64,000 bases of DNA from an uncultured Clostridium sp. (GCA_900539375.1 UQBY01000004.1:73824-137823); one strand, 5' to 3'; numbered from the stretch's first letter, positions 16,540 to 27,692 are shown. Made by a program: numbers and translations. Notes: generated by a model not told the origin, from the sequence alone.

Positions 16540-17850
16540 TTAGTTAAAAGCCTTATAAATAGCCTTTATTCCCTTTTCAAAATCATCATTTTCTATTCCA
16601 ACAAGAATGTTCATTTCTGATGAACCTTGGTCTATCATTCTTACATTTACACCAGCTTCTGATAATGCTGTAAATACAGTAGCTGCTACTCCCTTCTTTC
16701 TAGCCATTCCCTTACCAACAGTAGCTATTAATGCCATATTTGGATGTACTATTACAGAATCAGGATTGCAAGTTCTCTTTATTTCTTCAACTATTTTTTC
16801 TCTCTTATTCTTTAATTCACTATCAGAGATAACTACACATACTGAATCTATTCCTGAAGGCATATTTTCAAAAGAAACTCCATTCATTTCTAATACTCCA
16901 AGAACCTTTCTACAGAATCCCATTTCTGAGTTCATCATAGCTTTTTCTATTGATATTACTGTAAAGTCCTTTTTACCAGCTATACCTGTTAATACCTTTG
17001 TTTCATCATCCTTAGTTTCAGATACTATAAATGTCCCCTTATCTTCTGGTTTATTTGTATTTTTTATGTTTATTGGTATTCCACTTTCTCTAACTGGGAA
17101 GATAGCATCTTCATGAAGTACAGAAGCTCCCATGTAAGAAAGTTCTCTTAATTCTTTATATGTAATTTCATCTATTGCTTTAGGATTTTCTACAATTCTT
17201 GGGTCTGCCATTAAGAAACCAGATACATCTGTCCAGTTTTCATATAAATCTGCATTTATACTTGCTGCAACTAATGCTCCAGTTACATCTGAACCACCTC
17301 TTGAGAAAGTAACTATATTTCCATCTTTATCTGCTCCATAAAATCCTGGTATTACTGCTCTTTCTACATTCTTTAATTTTTCACTTAATGATGCCTTTGT
17401 TGCTTCCATATCTAATGAACCATCATTAGTAAATACAATAACATCTTTAGCATCAACAAAATCATATCCTAAATAAGCTGCTAATATTAAACCATTTAAG
17501 TATTCTCCTCTACTAGCTGCATAATCTTTTGAAGCTCCATTTTCAATATTTTTCTTTACTTCATCTAGATATTTTTCAATTTCAAAATTTAATCCTAATT
17601 CTTTAACTATTCCTGTATATCTGTCATAAACATACTTAAATACATCTTCAATTGATATTCCTATTTCTACATGTGATTGACACATATATAATAAATCAGT
17701 TATTTTAGTATCCTTCTTGTCCCTCTTTCCTGGTGCTGATGGTACAACATACTTTCTTGCCTCATCTGCCATTATAATTTTCTTTACTTTTTCAAATTGT
17801 CCAGCACTTGCTAATGAACTTCCACCGAACTTAGTTACTACTGTTTTCAT
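16540..17850 (-). CDS. Aspartate kinase
   Basis: 436 aa. Phosphorylates aspartate, the first step to lysine, methionine and threonine. It begins with the kinase motif VTKFGGSSLAS (6-16), has SRGGSDVTGALVA near 185 for substrate binding, and two C-terminal ACT regulatory domains (about 300-436, ending in MIDQGSSEMNILVGI). The long N-terminal insertion and KFGGSSLAS start resemble the ThrD/YclM type of Bacillus. It is a single gene, not within a biosynthetic operon here. Ribosome site TTGGGGG. Confidence 0.93.
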   Translation of the reverse strand: MKTVVTKFGGSSLASAGQFEKVKKIIMADEARKYVVPSAPGKRDKKDTKITDLLYMCQSHVEIGISIEDVFKYVYDRYTGIVKELGLNFEIEKYLDEVKKNIENGASKDYAASRGEYLNGLILAAYLGYDFVDAKDVIVFTNDGSLDMEATKASLSEKLKNVERAVIPGFYGADKDGNIVTFSRGGSDVTGALVAASINADLYENWTDVSGFLMADPRIVENPKAIDEITYKELRELSYMGASVLHEDAIFPVRESGIPINIKNTNKPEDKGTFIVSETKDDETKVLTGIAGKKDFTVISIEKAMMNSEMGFCRKVLGVLEMNGVSFENMPSGIDSVCVVISDSELKNKREKIVEEIKRTCNPDSVIVHPNMALIATVGKGMARKKGVAATVFTALSEAGVNVRMIDQGSSEMNILVGIENDDFEKGIKAIYKAFN

Positions 17851-17961
17851 TTTTTGCCCCCAAAATTTTATTTTTTTATTACTAAAATTAATTTTATCAA
17901 GATTTGAAATATTTTCAATAGTATTTAGTAATTTTGATAATATGCTAATTTTTATATCATT

Positions 17962-20142
17962 TTAATATCTCTTTGATTTATTTGCAAAAAACTTTGACAA
18001 TAACATTGTAACAATAGAAATTATTGTTATAAATCCTAAAACAATAACATTTGTATTATCTCCTGATTTTGGTGTTTCAGAGCTAACAACAGGTGCTTTT
18101 GGACTTTCCTTTTCTTTATTACTTTCTGTTACCTTTGGTGTTTCTGTTGCTTTTTTAATTTCTTTTTCTATCTCTTTGTAATTAGCCTTTACTATTAAAT
18201 CTGAAGTAACATTATTAAAATCTACATTCCATCCTATAAATTCATAAGTGTATTTTTCATTTGCTCCTCTTTCTGGATTTTTTGGTGCTACTGCATCTTT
18301 TCCATCTTCAACTATTTGTGTATCTAGTACTGTTCCATCATAATCAACAAAATTAACATTATATTTCTTTAATGAAACACTAAATTTTGTTTTATCCATA
18401 GCAAGAAGCTTGTCATTAAAATACCAGCTTATTTGAGCAGTATAATTTCCTATTGTATCTTTATTTGCCACCCAATTAAATTGATTTTTCCATTTTTCTT
18501 CTGATGTAAGAGTTTCTTTTAAATTATCAGCTATTGTACTTACAAGATTATTATTTTCATCATAAATTTCTACTTTTCCAACTGTAATATACTTAGATAT
18601 GTTAGTTGAAGCTTCTGCTGAGATTACTATATTGTCTGAAGTAAAATATTCTTCTTTATCTGTTGAAATTTTAGTTGATACCTGAGCATTATCAATTAAT
18701 GAATCAATGTCTACTTCACTTATCATTTCATCACTTACATTATTTTCATTATCAATTGCATATACATGTAAATAATATTTCTTTCCAAACTCTAAGTTAG
18801 TTAAATCATAATTTAACTTTCCATTTTTAGCTGAAATCACTGAACTTACTGTTTTCCCATCTTCTTCATATTGTATAAGTTCTGGCATTTTATTTGGATT
18901 TTCATTTACACTTACAACATAACCTTTTATTCCTGATAATGCAGTTGATTCAACTATATTAGAACTAGTATTATTATTTGCATTGCTTTTTGCCATTGCT
19001 TCAACATAGTATTTATAATTTGTTCCTATATCTTCTGAATTTATTTCAGCTACTGCCTTTGTATTTCCCTCTACATTTTCTTTTAAGGATAATTTTACAC
19101 TTGGCTTTTCAGGACTTGCTTCATCATAAAATGAAGTATCTTTTATGTTAGTCTTGTTAGTTGTTTGCTTTAAATAAAATAATGTATTTGCAAATACCTT
19201 TCTTTCATCATCTGTAGCTTGTCCATTACTATGACCTGTTTGAATCATTGCTAATTGATTATTAGTAACTAAATAAAAATCTTTTGTAGCCCCTGTTGCT
19301 TCATCAGTATCATAGTCTATTCCATTAAGCTTCATCCATACCTTACCTGAAAGAGTACCACCAGCATATTGTCCCCAAACATGAGTTTTTGGTATAGTAA
19401 GTGTTCCTGATATTTTCCAAGGATAACTTGTTAAAAATCCACTATCTATAACTTCAACACTTGTACTATCTCTACGATAATCATCTCCTGTTACTATAAT
19501 TCCAAGTTGCTCAGAAAATGTTGTGAAATTTGGATGATATTCTCTTGGTTTTACAAGGCATAAAGTATCATGTCCAAATAATACACCTCTTCCAGAATCA
19601 ATAAAACTTTGAGTAGCTTCTTTAGATAAATCTGATAAATCTTTACTATTGTTACTATCATAAGTTCCAAAACATAAAACATCATACTTATAATTTCCTT
19701 CATCATCTTTTAAATATAAATCAGGATTATTATTATAATCATCTATATATACAGTATCAATTTCAAAAAGTCCCATTCCTGCTGGTTCTTCACTATTACT
19801 TATAGTATTAGTCATCCAATCCTTAACATAATTTTCTCCCCTAATTATAGGATATACATTAAGAACTCTTACCTTTTCACCATTCCATGTTGAAATACTT
19901 TCCCAATCACCATTTTCTTTGCTTTTTAATAAACGATAATAATATCTTTCATTATCATCAGTTATATCATTCCAAGATAAATCTATAGAATAATTTTCAT
20001 CTGTAACAACATTTGTTGATAAATTAATTTTTGAATCATTATCTTTATTATTTGAAACAGCATATATATTTATAGGATTATATAAGCTTAATGTTAAAAT
20101 TGATAAAGACAATAAACTTAGCTTTCTTCTTATTTTCTTCAT
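17962..20142 (-). CDS. Surface protein with C-terminal membrane anchor (third gene of surface operon)
   Basis: 726 aa. Signal peptide 1-28 (LSLLSLSILTLSLY). Residues about 85-330 form a domain that reads like DUF5057-type flavodoxin-like modules (VRVLNVYP, YDVLCFGTYDSNN, FGHDT). Ig/fibronectin-like modules follow to about 600, then an InlB-type beta-grasp repeat (VNFVDYDGTVLDTQIVEDGK), a Lys/Pro/Glu-rich stalk, and a C-terminal anchor: TPKSGDNT, a hydrophobic helix and FFANKSKRY. PKSGD may be a weak sortase signal, otherwise it is a simple membrane anchor. It lies 80 bp after the giant VWA gene. Function unknown; an adhesive or sensing surface protein is likely. Confidence 0.7.
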   Translation of the reverse strand: MKKIRRKLSLLSLSILTLSLYNPINIYAVSNNKDNDSKINLSTNVVTDENYSIDLSWNDITDDNERYYYRLLKSKENGDWESISTWNGEKVRVLNVYPIIRGENYVKDWMTNTISNSEEPAGMGLFEIDTVYIDDYNNNPDLYLKDDEGNYKYDVLCFGTYDSNNSKDLSDLSKEATQSFIDSGRGVLFGHDTLCLVKPREYHPNFTTFSEQLGIIVTGDDYRRDSTSVEVIDSGFLTSYPWKISGTLTIPKTHVWGQYAGGTLSGKVWMKLNGIDYDTDEATGATKDFYLVTNNQLAMIQTGHSNGQATDDERKVFANTLFYLKQTTNKTNIKDTSFYDEASPEKPSVKLSLKENVEGNTKAVAEINSEDIGTNYKYYVEAMAKSNANNNTSSNIVESTALSGIKGYVVSVNENPNKMPELIQYEEDGKTVSSVISAKNGKLNYDLTNLEFGKKYYLHVYAIDNENNVSDEMISEVDIDSLIDNAQVSTKISTDKEEYFTSDNIVISAEASTNISKYITVGKVEIYDENNNLVSTIADNLKETLTSEEKWKNQFNWVANKDTIGNYTAQISWYFNDKLLAMDKTKFSVSLKKYNVNFVDYDGTVLDTQIVEDGKDAVAPKNPERGANEKYTYEFIGWNVDFNNVTSDLIVKANYKEIEKEIKKATETPKVTESNKEKESPKAPVVSSETPKSGDNTNVIVLGFITIISIVTMLLSKFFANKSKRY

Positions 20143-20187
20143 TATTTTTATCCCCTTTTTACTTTTTTAATTTTATTATATTAAATA

Positions 20188-20213
20188 TAGCAAAGAGAAA
20201 AATCTCTTTGCTA
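20188..20213 (-). terminator. Hairpin inside the surface operon
   Basis: Perfect 11-bp arms (tagcaaagaga / tctctttgcta) just after the giant gene's stop. The T run that follows on the minus strand is poor, so it may be a partial terminator or an mRNA-stabilising hairpin that lowers expression of the last gene. Confidence 0.45.
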
Positions 20214-20222
20214 ATAATATTT

Positions 20223-23200
20223 TTAAATATCAATTCCATATTGTTCTTTAAGAAATACTTCTGTTCTTATTGCTACTCTACCAGATAAATTATATCTTAA
20301 ACCTGTTAATGCTGCTATGTTTGCTAAATCAACATACATATTTGCATACATTTTTGTAAGGGTTATTGAAACTGGCATAATTACTGCTCCTCCTGTTATT
20401 AACCCCATTACAACATTACTTGCAATATCTATCATTACATCTGACACATCTACATTAGAGGTATATGCTTCATTAAGTTTTTCAATCATCTCTTCTGTGC
20501 TACCTGCCATTTTATATAAATCTTTTTTCATAATAAAATCAATAATATTTGTTAAACTTGAATGCATTTCAGTAGCTGATGATTGTAAGTCTGTAAAATT
20601 ATTTAATTTTAATGCTAAGCTTGCAGTATTACCAACTTTTTCATGGAAATCCTTCATTAATTCTTCATATTCTATTTTTAATTTATTAGCCTCTTCTATT
20701 GAGCCATTAAAATTGTTTATTTTTTCTAAAAGCTCACCCATAGACTTTTTATATTCTTGAACTTTTTTAAAGTCCTCTTCACTAATTTCTTTCAAGCCTT
20801 TAGAATCTTTAAGCACAGCAAAAACATATTCTGCTACAGAACCAACTTGATCTTTTATTGATTTTGCTTCCTGTTTTGCTGTATCTTCCACCATATCTTT
20901 ACCTGTTGATATAGCATCATTAACTGCAAAAACAAAAGTAGTTAAATCATCTACAAATTCATTTGCTCCAACTTGTTCAACAAATCTATCATAAGCTATT
21001 ACATCACTTTCAGTTATTATATCTGGCAAATATTGACTATCACAGCTTAATGGGGTTCCATCTGGAGTATCAATATAATGAGACATATATAAATAAAATG
21101 TATATTTTTCATTTGTATACTTTCTGTTTTTAGCTATTTGAGCACAATGGGCTATTCTCTTTCCCATTTCATCTTGCTCCTCTTCATCTGGTCTTGCACC
21201 TCCTGCACCTTCTCCATAGCCACCATCTGGATTACTTTCAACACTTGTAACAGAATTTAATGAAGTAACTTTTGATAAGCTTTTAACATTATTTGTCCAA
21301 TTTGAATAACTTGTTGTTTTTATATTAGAACTGCTATTATTTTCTTTTAATAATTCCCCACCATTTGCTCTTCTATTAGCTTCTTCTAATAACATTTTTA
21401 AATTTTCAGGTGAAATTCCCAATTTCTCATAATTTTTAACTATTCTAGATGTAGCATCTATATAGTCTTCAATAGTTGTTTCAAGCTCTGTTGGAGCATT
21501 TGGGTCAGCTTTAACATTTATTTTAAATGTTAAAGTAGCACAGTTTCCTGCTTTATCATAGGCTTTTGCTGTAAATGTAAATTCTCCCACTTCTGTTGGA
21601 GTATAAGTATAAGAATTATCTTCATTAAGTTCTAGTTTAGTATCTCCTAAATACAATTCTACTCTATCTAATTCTGTTTCATCAGTTGCAGTTATTTTTA
21701 TGCTACCATTTTGATTTAACATAATATCTTTAGTATATGAAACATTAAGTTGTGGAGCTGTAGTATCTTTTGGAGTTATAACCTTAAATTTGTAGCTTTC
21801 TTCTGCTTTATTTTTTTCTGCATCTGAAGCTTGTATTTTTAAAGTATATTCTCCTTCCTCTAAATCATTAAACACTAAGTTACCATTTAACTCAGTTATT
21901 TCAATTGCTTTGTCATTTAAAGAAGCTTGTACTGTATTTACTCCAACATTATCACTTATACTATAATTTATAGAAATACTTTGTCCTTTTGTATATTCCT
22001 CTACATCTTTGTTTATAGTAATTATTGGTGCTGTTTCATCTTTTATAGTTATAACTTTAATATTTTCTCCAACATTTCCTGACTCATCATAAGCTTTTAT
22101 TGATAATGTATAAGTTCCAACAGATAAGTTATCTATTTTTAATCTATTTTCTTCATCTAACACTACAGGATTTCCATTTAATTTTGCTTCTACTTTAGCT
22201 ATATTTCCATTATCAGTTATTGAGGCTGTAAATAATACTGATTCACCTTCTTTATAGCTTGCCTTATCTGTTTCTATTGAAACTACTGGACTTATTGTAT
22301 CAACTATTGAAATTTCCTTTTCTTCTACTGTTTCATTTCCTGAAGTATCCTTTGCTACTACCTTTACTTTAACAGTTTTTATACTTGATGTGTCTAACTT
22401 AACTTTATTGTCATCTAGTTCTGTTAAAACTCCATCTACATATACCTTTACTTCTTCAATTGCTACATTATCTTGAGCATCTATACTAACATAAAAGTCT
22501 TCTCCTAAGTTTGCCTTATCTTCTGATATTATATTTACTGTTGGCTTTATTACATCCTTTTCTAAAACCTTAACTACTACCTTTTCACTAGCCTTATTTC
22601 CTGCCTTGTCTGTTGCTATAGCTTCTATAACTAAATCTCCAACTTTATCTGCTAATATTTTAGCATTACCATCTTTATCTATTTTTATTTCTTTGCTATT
22701 TGCATATAATTTTAAGCTTTCTACACCATTATTATCACTAGCAGCAACAGATACTGTTACATATTCTCCACAAGTAACCTCATTTTCACTTACATTTAAA
22801 TTTATTGTTGGCTTTGTTGTGTCAATAGTAACTTTTATTGTTTTAGTTGTTGTTGTTATATTTCCTGCTTTATCTATTGCTTCTGCCTTTATTACTAAAT
22901 TTCCAACCTTATCTGCTAATATTCTTGCAGTATTATTTTCATCAATTTTAACTTCTTTGTCATCTACATATAACTTTAAGCTTTCTACTCCCACATTGTC
23001 ATTTGCAATTAATGATACATTTATATAATCTCCATAATCAACATTATACTTATCCACATTTAAAGTTAATGTTGGTTTTACTTTATCTTCAGTAACTTTT
23101 ATTGTTCTAGTTTTTATAGTTTCATTTCCTGCTCTATCCTTTGCCACAGCTTCAACAATATAATCCTTTGCTTTATCTGCTATAAATGAATATTGTCCAT

Positions 23201-26200
23201 CAACTAAGTCAATTTTTTCTCCATCCACTGTAACTTCAAATGATACTAATTCTGCATTATCACTAGCACTTGATTTAATTATTATTTCATTTCCTATGCT
23301 TGCACTTGTTCTATTTACACTTAAATTTACTGTTGGTTTTGTTGTATCTTCTTTAACATAAATAGTTTTAGTTGTTGTTGTTATATTTCCAGCTTTATCT
23401 ATTGCTTCTGCCTTTATTGTATAACTTCCTGGTGTATTTGTATTGAATATATATTTTCCTTCATCATTTAACTCAACTTCTTTATCATTTATTGTTACCT
23501 TAAAACTTTCTAAACCAGAACCTTCATCACTAGCAGATGCTGTTATTTCTGCACTTTCATATGAATACATATTTGTTTTGTCAGTTACTAAACTTACTAC
23601 TGGCTTTACATTGTCTATTAATATTTTCTTTTCTAAAGTTACTTGATTTCCTGCCCAATCAAATGCCATTACTACAAAAGAATACTCTCCACTCATATTA
23701 CTTGCAATAGAAATTGTTCCTTCATTATTTTCATTCATAGATATAGTTTTATCATTAAACTTAACAATATACCATGATATGTTAGACATATCTTTGCTTG
23801 AAACCTTAAAATCAATTTTGTCATTTCTAAATGAGTATTCAGGTATACCTTCAACAGAAATATCTAATTTCTTTTCATCTGTTTCAGGATTATAATCTTC
23901 AAGCTTTTCTGCTTCTTTAACAAGAACTTCAAGAATTTCATGTTTAGTATTTTCTCCTTTAGTTATTGCTAAATCCACATGATATAATCCTTCTTTTGTA
24001 AATATTATATTAGTTTTTATTGATGAATTATCAGAAATTAATGCTCCTTCTTCATTAACACTCCATTCTATTTTATCTATATCCTCTATTGCTTTAGAAT
24101 CTGCTATTAAACTAAGAGGTTTATTTACTCTTGTTTCTGTATCTCCTAAAATTGATATGTTCATTTCATCTTCTGGTTTCTCTGGTATTTCATTTTTTCC
24201 TGAAGCTATTGTAATATCATAAAGTTCTGGTGTTTTGCCATCTGAAGAAGCTGTCATTTCTACATCAAGCCTTACATATCTTCCTACAACATCTGTTAAT
24301 GTGCTATAATTTGAAACTTCCTTTTTCTCATTAAAGTTTTTTCCATCATCACTAGTACTTACATATACCTTCATTTCTCCATTATTTTTTACTAGAGCAT
24401 TCCAATATATACTTGTCCAATTACAATTTTCTCTTTTACTATCATATATACTTGACCAACTTCCTTTTTTAATCCTATTACTTACAGGAAGGGATGTATC
24501 TTCTAAGTGCATTATGTTAGCTTTTCCATCTCTATCATAATAAGTTATAGAAGCATCTTTAACTAAATTACTCCATGTTTCATTTTCTAATAAATTAGAA
24601 CTTATATCTATTTTTATTTGTTCTTCTTCGTCTATATTTATTCTGTCATAATTCCAAGATAAAGTTAATGAACCATCTTCATTTTCTTCAACCTTATCTG
24701 GCTTTGGATTTAATTCATTTACATTTACCATATTTTTATTTTCAATTGTTAATTTAAATGTTGCATTTCTTGCTGCTGTATTAAAAATTTCACTAGCCAT
24801 TTTAGACATTAAAAATTCAATTTGCTCTGCTGAAGGACTATTCATATATACACCTTTATTATATATAGCTACATCTTGAAGTTGCTTTGTATCATCCCCT
24901 ACTGAAAGAGCAAATATCTTTATTCCATTTTCTCCAGCTAAACTAGCTGCACCTGAAGATTCTGTTTGGGAATTATCTTCTCCATCTGATAATAAAATTA
25001 TATATTTGTCTTTGTTACTAGAACTTGAATTTTCAAAAATTTCAATAGCTTTATTAATTCCAGATGATATGTTAGTTCCATTCCATCGTGGAATTAAAGT
25101 GTCTATAGAATTATTCAATTCATCAGAATCTGAAGTAAAATCATTTACCAAATATGCACTTCCTTCAAATCCAACCAATGCACATCTATCATTTTCTTTC
25201 ATACAAGAAACTACCTTTTTAGCAGATTCCTTTGTTTTTTCAATTCTCTCTCCATCCATACTTCCTGATGTATCAATAACAAGAATTAAATCTACTGCTC
25301 CATTTTCTTCTTCTTCAGTACCATATCCATTAATATTATAAGTGATACTTGCATTATCTTTTGGAGCATATAACATATCTTTGTTTATTGTACTTGTAAT
25401 ATTTACTCCCTTATTAGCAGTTCCTTTATATGTTTTAGAAATTTCTTTAACTTCTCTATTTTTAGTATCTTCTAGCTTTAATTCGTCATTTTCTCCAGAT
25501 AGATTTTCATAAGAGCCTTCATTAAAATCGCTAGTCATTGTATATTGTTTTACTGGTTCTGCCTTTACCTTTACAGTAACTTCATCTGAAGCACTCATGT
25601 TTTCTAATGTTGAATTAAGTTTTAATGTGTAAGTTCCTTCTTTATTAAATTTAACACTTGTTTCTAAACTCTTGTTATTGCTTATTTCACCTTGTGTTTC
25701 TTCCCCTTCTATGCTCCATGTTATATCAGCATCACTATAATTACAGCTTCCTGTTAATTCTAATGTTTCATCTACATATATTTCTTTATCACATCCAGCA
25801 TCAACTACTAAGTTTTCTTTTATAAGACTTGTAGCTTCACTATTTTCATTAACATTAAGAGTTGTCCCATTAAGTTCTATAGAATCTGCATATATAGCTC
25901 CATTTATTGTTATCTTTTTTGCATTAATTTCTACCTTTCCATTTGGAGCATATATAACCCCATTTATAACTGCCTCTGAACCATTTATTGTTACATTTCC
26001 ATTTTTAGAATATATGACAGCATTATAGTTTTCTATATTTTCTTTATTTACATCATATCTTATATTATTGTCTGCTATTATATATCCATTTCCCTTTAAA
26101 TTAACTCTATCTAAAAATAAACTTCCATTTACTTTTATTGATTTATCTAAATCTATTGTGCTTTGAACAAACTTTTCATCTTCTTCATAAATGATGCTAT

Positions 26201-26564
26201 CTTCAGTATTTTTTAATATAACATCATCAAGTTGTGGCATTTCTATCTTGTTATTTATAGTATTATAATTACCCTTTATATTTTCTGGTAATAAAGAAGC
26301 ATTTATTCTTCCATTTACAAGCAATCCTTTTTCACCTGTATATTCAACACTATCTTCTGAATATATATCTCCTTCTACATTCCCCTCTTCTACATTAAAT
26401 ACAAGATCATCTTCTTTTCCTGAAAATAAAACATAATCTAATCCTCTTTGCCAAGAAAGTTTCTTCTCTTCAGCTGAAACATTAATAGTACTTGTTAAAA
26501 ATATATTAGAAAGCATTACTGCTGATGTTGCTAATGCTATTAACTTCAGTTTTTGTGATTTCAT
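20223..26564 (-). CDS. Giant secreted VWA and Ig-like repeat protein
   Basis: 2113 aa. Signal peptide 1-31 ending VSA. Residues about 60-235 are short beta-helix-like repeats (GNVTINGSEAVINGVIYAPN) like bactofilin or polymer-forming domains. Then a PKD/Ig module, and a VWA domain about 425-600 with a complete metal site start DTSGSMDG and a later D in LLSDGEDN. A discoidin-like segment lies near 700-780. About ten Ig-like repeats of 75-85 aa (DTTKPTVNLSVN type) fill about 850-1680. The last ~350 residues are helical (EYEELMKDFHEKVGN), with a hydrophobic stretch near 2060, and are not recognised. No LPXTG is present. Probably a large adhesin or pilus-tip-like protein, held at the surface by partners. 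Confidence 0.72.
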   Translation of the reverse strand: MKSQKLKLIALATSAVMLSNIFLTSTINVSAEEKKLSWQRGLDYVLFSGKEDDLVFNVEEGNVEGDIYSEDSVEYTGEKGLLVNGRINASLLPENIKGNYNTINNKIEMPQLDDVILKNTEDSIIYEEDEKFVQSTIDLDKSIKVNGSLFLDRVNLKGNGYIIADNNIRYDVNKENIENYNAVIYSKNGNVTINGSEAVINGVIYAPNGKVEINAKKITINGAIYADSIELNGTTLNVNENSEATSLIKENLVVDAGCDKEIYVDETLELTGSCNYSDADITWSIEGEETQGEISNNKSLETSVKFNKEGTYTLKLNSTLENMSASDEVTVKVKAEPVKQYTMTSDFNEGSYENLSGENDELKLEDTKNREVKEISKTYKGTANKGVNITSTINKDMLYAPKDNASITYNINGYGTEEEENGAVDLILVIDTSGSMDGERIEKTKESAKKVVSCMKENDRCALVGFEGSAYLVNDFTSDSDELNNSIDTLIPRWNGTNISSGINKAIEIFENSSSSNKDKYIILLSDGEDNSQTESSGAASLAGENGIKIFALSVGDDTKQLQDVAIYNKGVYMNSPSAEQIEFLMSKMASEIFNTAARNATFKLTIENKNMVNVNELNPKPDKVEENEDGSLTLSWNYDRINIDEEEQIKIDISSNLLENETWSNLVKDASITYYDRDGKANIMHLEDTSLPVSNRIKKGSWSSIYDSKRENCNWTSIYWNALVKNNGEMKVYVSTSDDGKNFNEKKEVSNYSTLTDVVGRYVRLDVEMTASSDGKTPELYDITIASGKNEIPEKPEDEMNISILGDTETRVNKPLSLIADSKAIEDIDKIEWSVNEEGALISDNSSIKTNIIFTKEGLYHVDLAITKGENTKHEILEVLVKEAEKLEDYNPETDEKKLDISVEGIPEYSFRNDKIDFKVSSKDMSNISWYIVKFNDKTISMNENNEGTISIASNMSGEYSFVVMAFDWAGNQVTLEKKILIDNVKPVVSLVTDKTNMYSYESAEITASASDEGSGLESFKVTINDKEVELNDEGKYIFNTNTPGSYTIKAEAIDKAGNITTTTKTIYVKEDTTKPTVNLSVNRTSASIGNEIIIKSSASDNAELVSFEVTVDGEKIDLVDGQYSFIADKAKDYIVEAVAKDRAGNETIKTRTIKVTEDKVKPTLTLNVDKYNVDYGDYINVSLIANDNVGVESLKLYVDDKEVKIDENNTARILADKVGNLVIKAEAIDKAGNITTTTKTIKVTIDTTKPTINLNVSENEVTCGEYVTVSVAASDNNGVESLKLYANSKEIKIDKDGNAKILADKVGDLVIEAIATDKAGNKASEKVVVKVLEKDVIKPTVNIISEDKANLGEDFYVSIDAQDNVAIEEVKVYVDGVLTELDDNKVKLDTSSIKTVKVKVVAKDTSGNETVEEKEISIVDTISPVVSIETDKASYKEGESVLFTASITDNGNIAKVEAKLNGNPVVLDEENRLKIDNLSVGTYTLSIKAYDESGNVGENIKVITIKDETAPIITINKDVEEYTKGQSISINYSISDNVGVNTVQASLNDKAIEITELNGNLVFNDLEEGEYTLKIQASDAEKNKAEESYKFKVITPKDTTAPQLNVSYTKDIMLNQNGSIKITATDETELDRVELYLGDTKLELNEDNSYTYTPTEVGEFTFTAKAYDKAGNCATLTFKINVKADPNAPTELETTIEDYIDATSRIVKNYEKLGISPENLKMLLEEANRRANGGELLKENNSSSNIKTTSYSNWTNNVKSLSKVTSLNSVTSVESNPDGGYGEGAGGARPDEEEQDEMGKRIAHCAQIAKNRKYTNEKYTFYLYMSHYIDTPDGTPLSCDSQYLPDIITESDVIAYDRFVEQVGANEFVDDLTTFVFAVNDAISTGKDMVEDTAKQEAKSIKDQVGSVAEYVFAVLKDSKGLKEISEEDFKKVQEYKKSMGELLEKINNFNGSIEEANKLKIEYEELMKDFHEKVGNTASLALKLNNFTDLQSSATEMHSSLTNIIDFIMKKDLYKMAGSTEEMIEKLNEAYTSNVDVSDVMIDIASNVVMGLITGGAVIMPVSITLTKMYANMYVDLANIAALTGLRYNLSGRVAIRTEVFLKEQYGIDI

Positions 26565-26576
26565 CTTCTATTCCCC

Positions 26577-27692
26577 CTAATTCTTCTTTTTCTTAAATAA
26601 GACAGTACCTATAACTAAAGTAAGTGTAGCTATTGAACATGTAAGCCAAAAATATATTGAATTATTGTCAAAAGTTTTAGTTTTATCAGCATTTTCTTTA
26701 GCTTGTTCTATAACATTTTTTAAATTTTCATTAACCTTTTTATCTTCTTGCTTGCTACCATCTTCTTGTTTATTATCTTTTTGTTTATTGTCTTCTTGCT
26801 TGCTACTATCTTCTTGTTTGTTATCTTCATTGTCACTTGGAGTTTCATCAATATTTTTTACTCCATAACATGTAGAGAATAGCTTTTTTTCACCCCTTGC
26901 TATATCAACATCATCCCATACTATTCCTATTGCACTATCTTCATTTTCTTCATTATAATTTATAGAATAATCCCATCTATTGTCATAAAGGTTGTCCCAA
27001 TTTGCAAATTGAATTTTACTTGGAACAACATCAGTATTATCTGAAGACTTTCCATAAGCTTCTATTTCTTTATTATCACTAGATATTGACCAACTATTTA
27101 ATACATCCTTTTCTTTAATTTCGAATTCGTTTTCACTATTTAAAGAATTTACATTTATTATCCCTTTATCATCATTTCCAAGCATGGCATCTATCATAAC
27201 TCTTATTCCAATATGAAGATTTTCTTTACTTGTATTATTTACTTCATAGGAAATTTCAACCATATCTTTGTATTTATCAGTAAAGCCATTAACAAATCTT
27301 AAGAATTGTGTTATTTCAACATCACCAAATTTTTGTATAGAAATACTGCTCTTTGTTTCTTTATCAAAAACAGGTTTTTGTATTTCTTCGCCTTCACCAT
27401 ATATATAATTTACCCCATTAATATTTATTGTTGTGTATGATGAATAAAAGTTATTGTACATAATTTTCTTTTCATTATCATTTTTAGTAGATAAACTTCC
27501 TTCATTTGTTTTTACGACAAATCTACAATACTCTCCTTCATTATTATCTTTCTCTACAGAAAGGTTAAGATAATCATTATACATAGTATTTTCAGTTATT
27601 GTAACATCATTTTCTGTTGCAAAAGCTGGAATATTTATTGTTTGTAATGCAACTAATGCACTCATTGTAAGTAATATTTTACTTTTTTTCAT
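26577..27692 (-). CDS. Anchored surface protein (first gene of surface operon)
   Basis: 371 aa. Signal peptide 1-25 (ending PAFA), an unrecognised beta-rich domain to about 285 (DYLNLSVEKDNNEGEYCRF at its start), then a low-complexity stalk of KQEDNKQKDNKQEDG repeats, and a C-terminal membrane helix with FKKKKN. The anchor lacks LPXTG. The next gene starts 12 bp later, so this is the first gene of a three-gene operon. A possible promoter TTGATA-N18-TAAAAT lies upstream. The stalk-plus-anchor layout suggests a small cell-surface partner of the giant VWA protein. No function assigned. Confidence 0.68.
   Translation of the reverse strand: MKKSKILLTMSALVALQTINIPAFATENDVTITENTMYNDYLNLSVEKDNNEGEYCRFVVKTNEGSLSTKNDNEKKIMYNNFYSSYTTININGVNYIYGEGEEIQKPVFDKETKSSISIQKFGDVEITQFLRFVNGFTDKYKDMVEISYEVNNTSKENLHIGIRVMIDAMLGNDDKGIINVNSLNSENEFEIKEKDVLNSWSISSDNKEIEAYGKSSDNTDVVPSKIQFANWDNLYDNRWDYSINYNEENEDSAIGIVWDDVDIARGEKKLFSTCYGVKNIDETPSDNEDNKQEDSSKQEDNKQKDNKQEDGSKQEDKKVNENLKNVIEQAKENADKTKTFDNNSIYFWLTCSIATLTLVIGTVLFKKKKN

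Noticed and set aside
20317..25341. Plus-strand open frames opposite the giant VWA gene
   Set aside because: Low-complexity Ser/Leu/Ile products lacking ribosome sites; they follow from codon bias of the real minus-strand gene.
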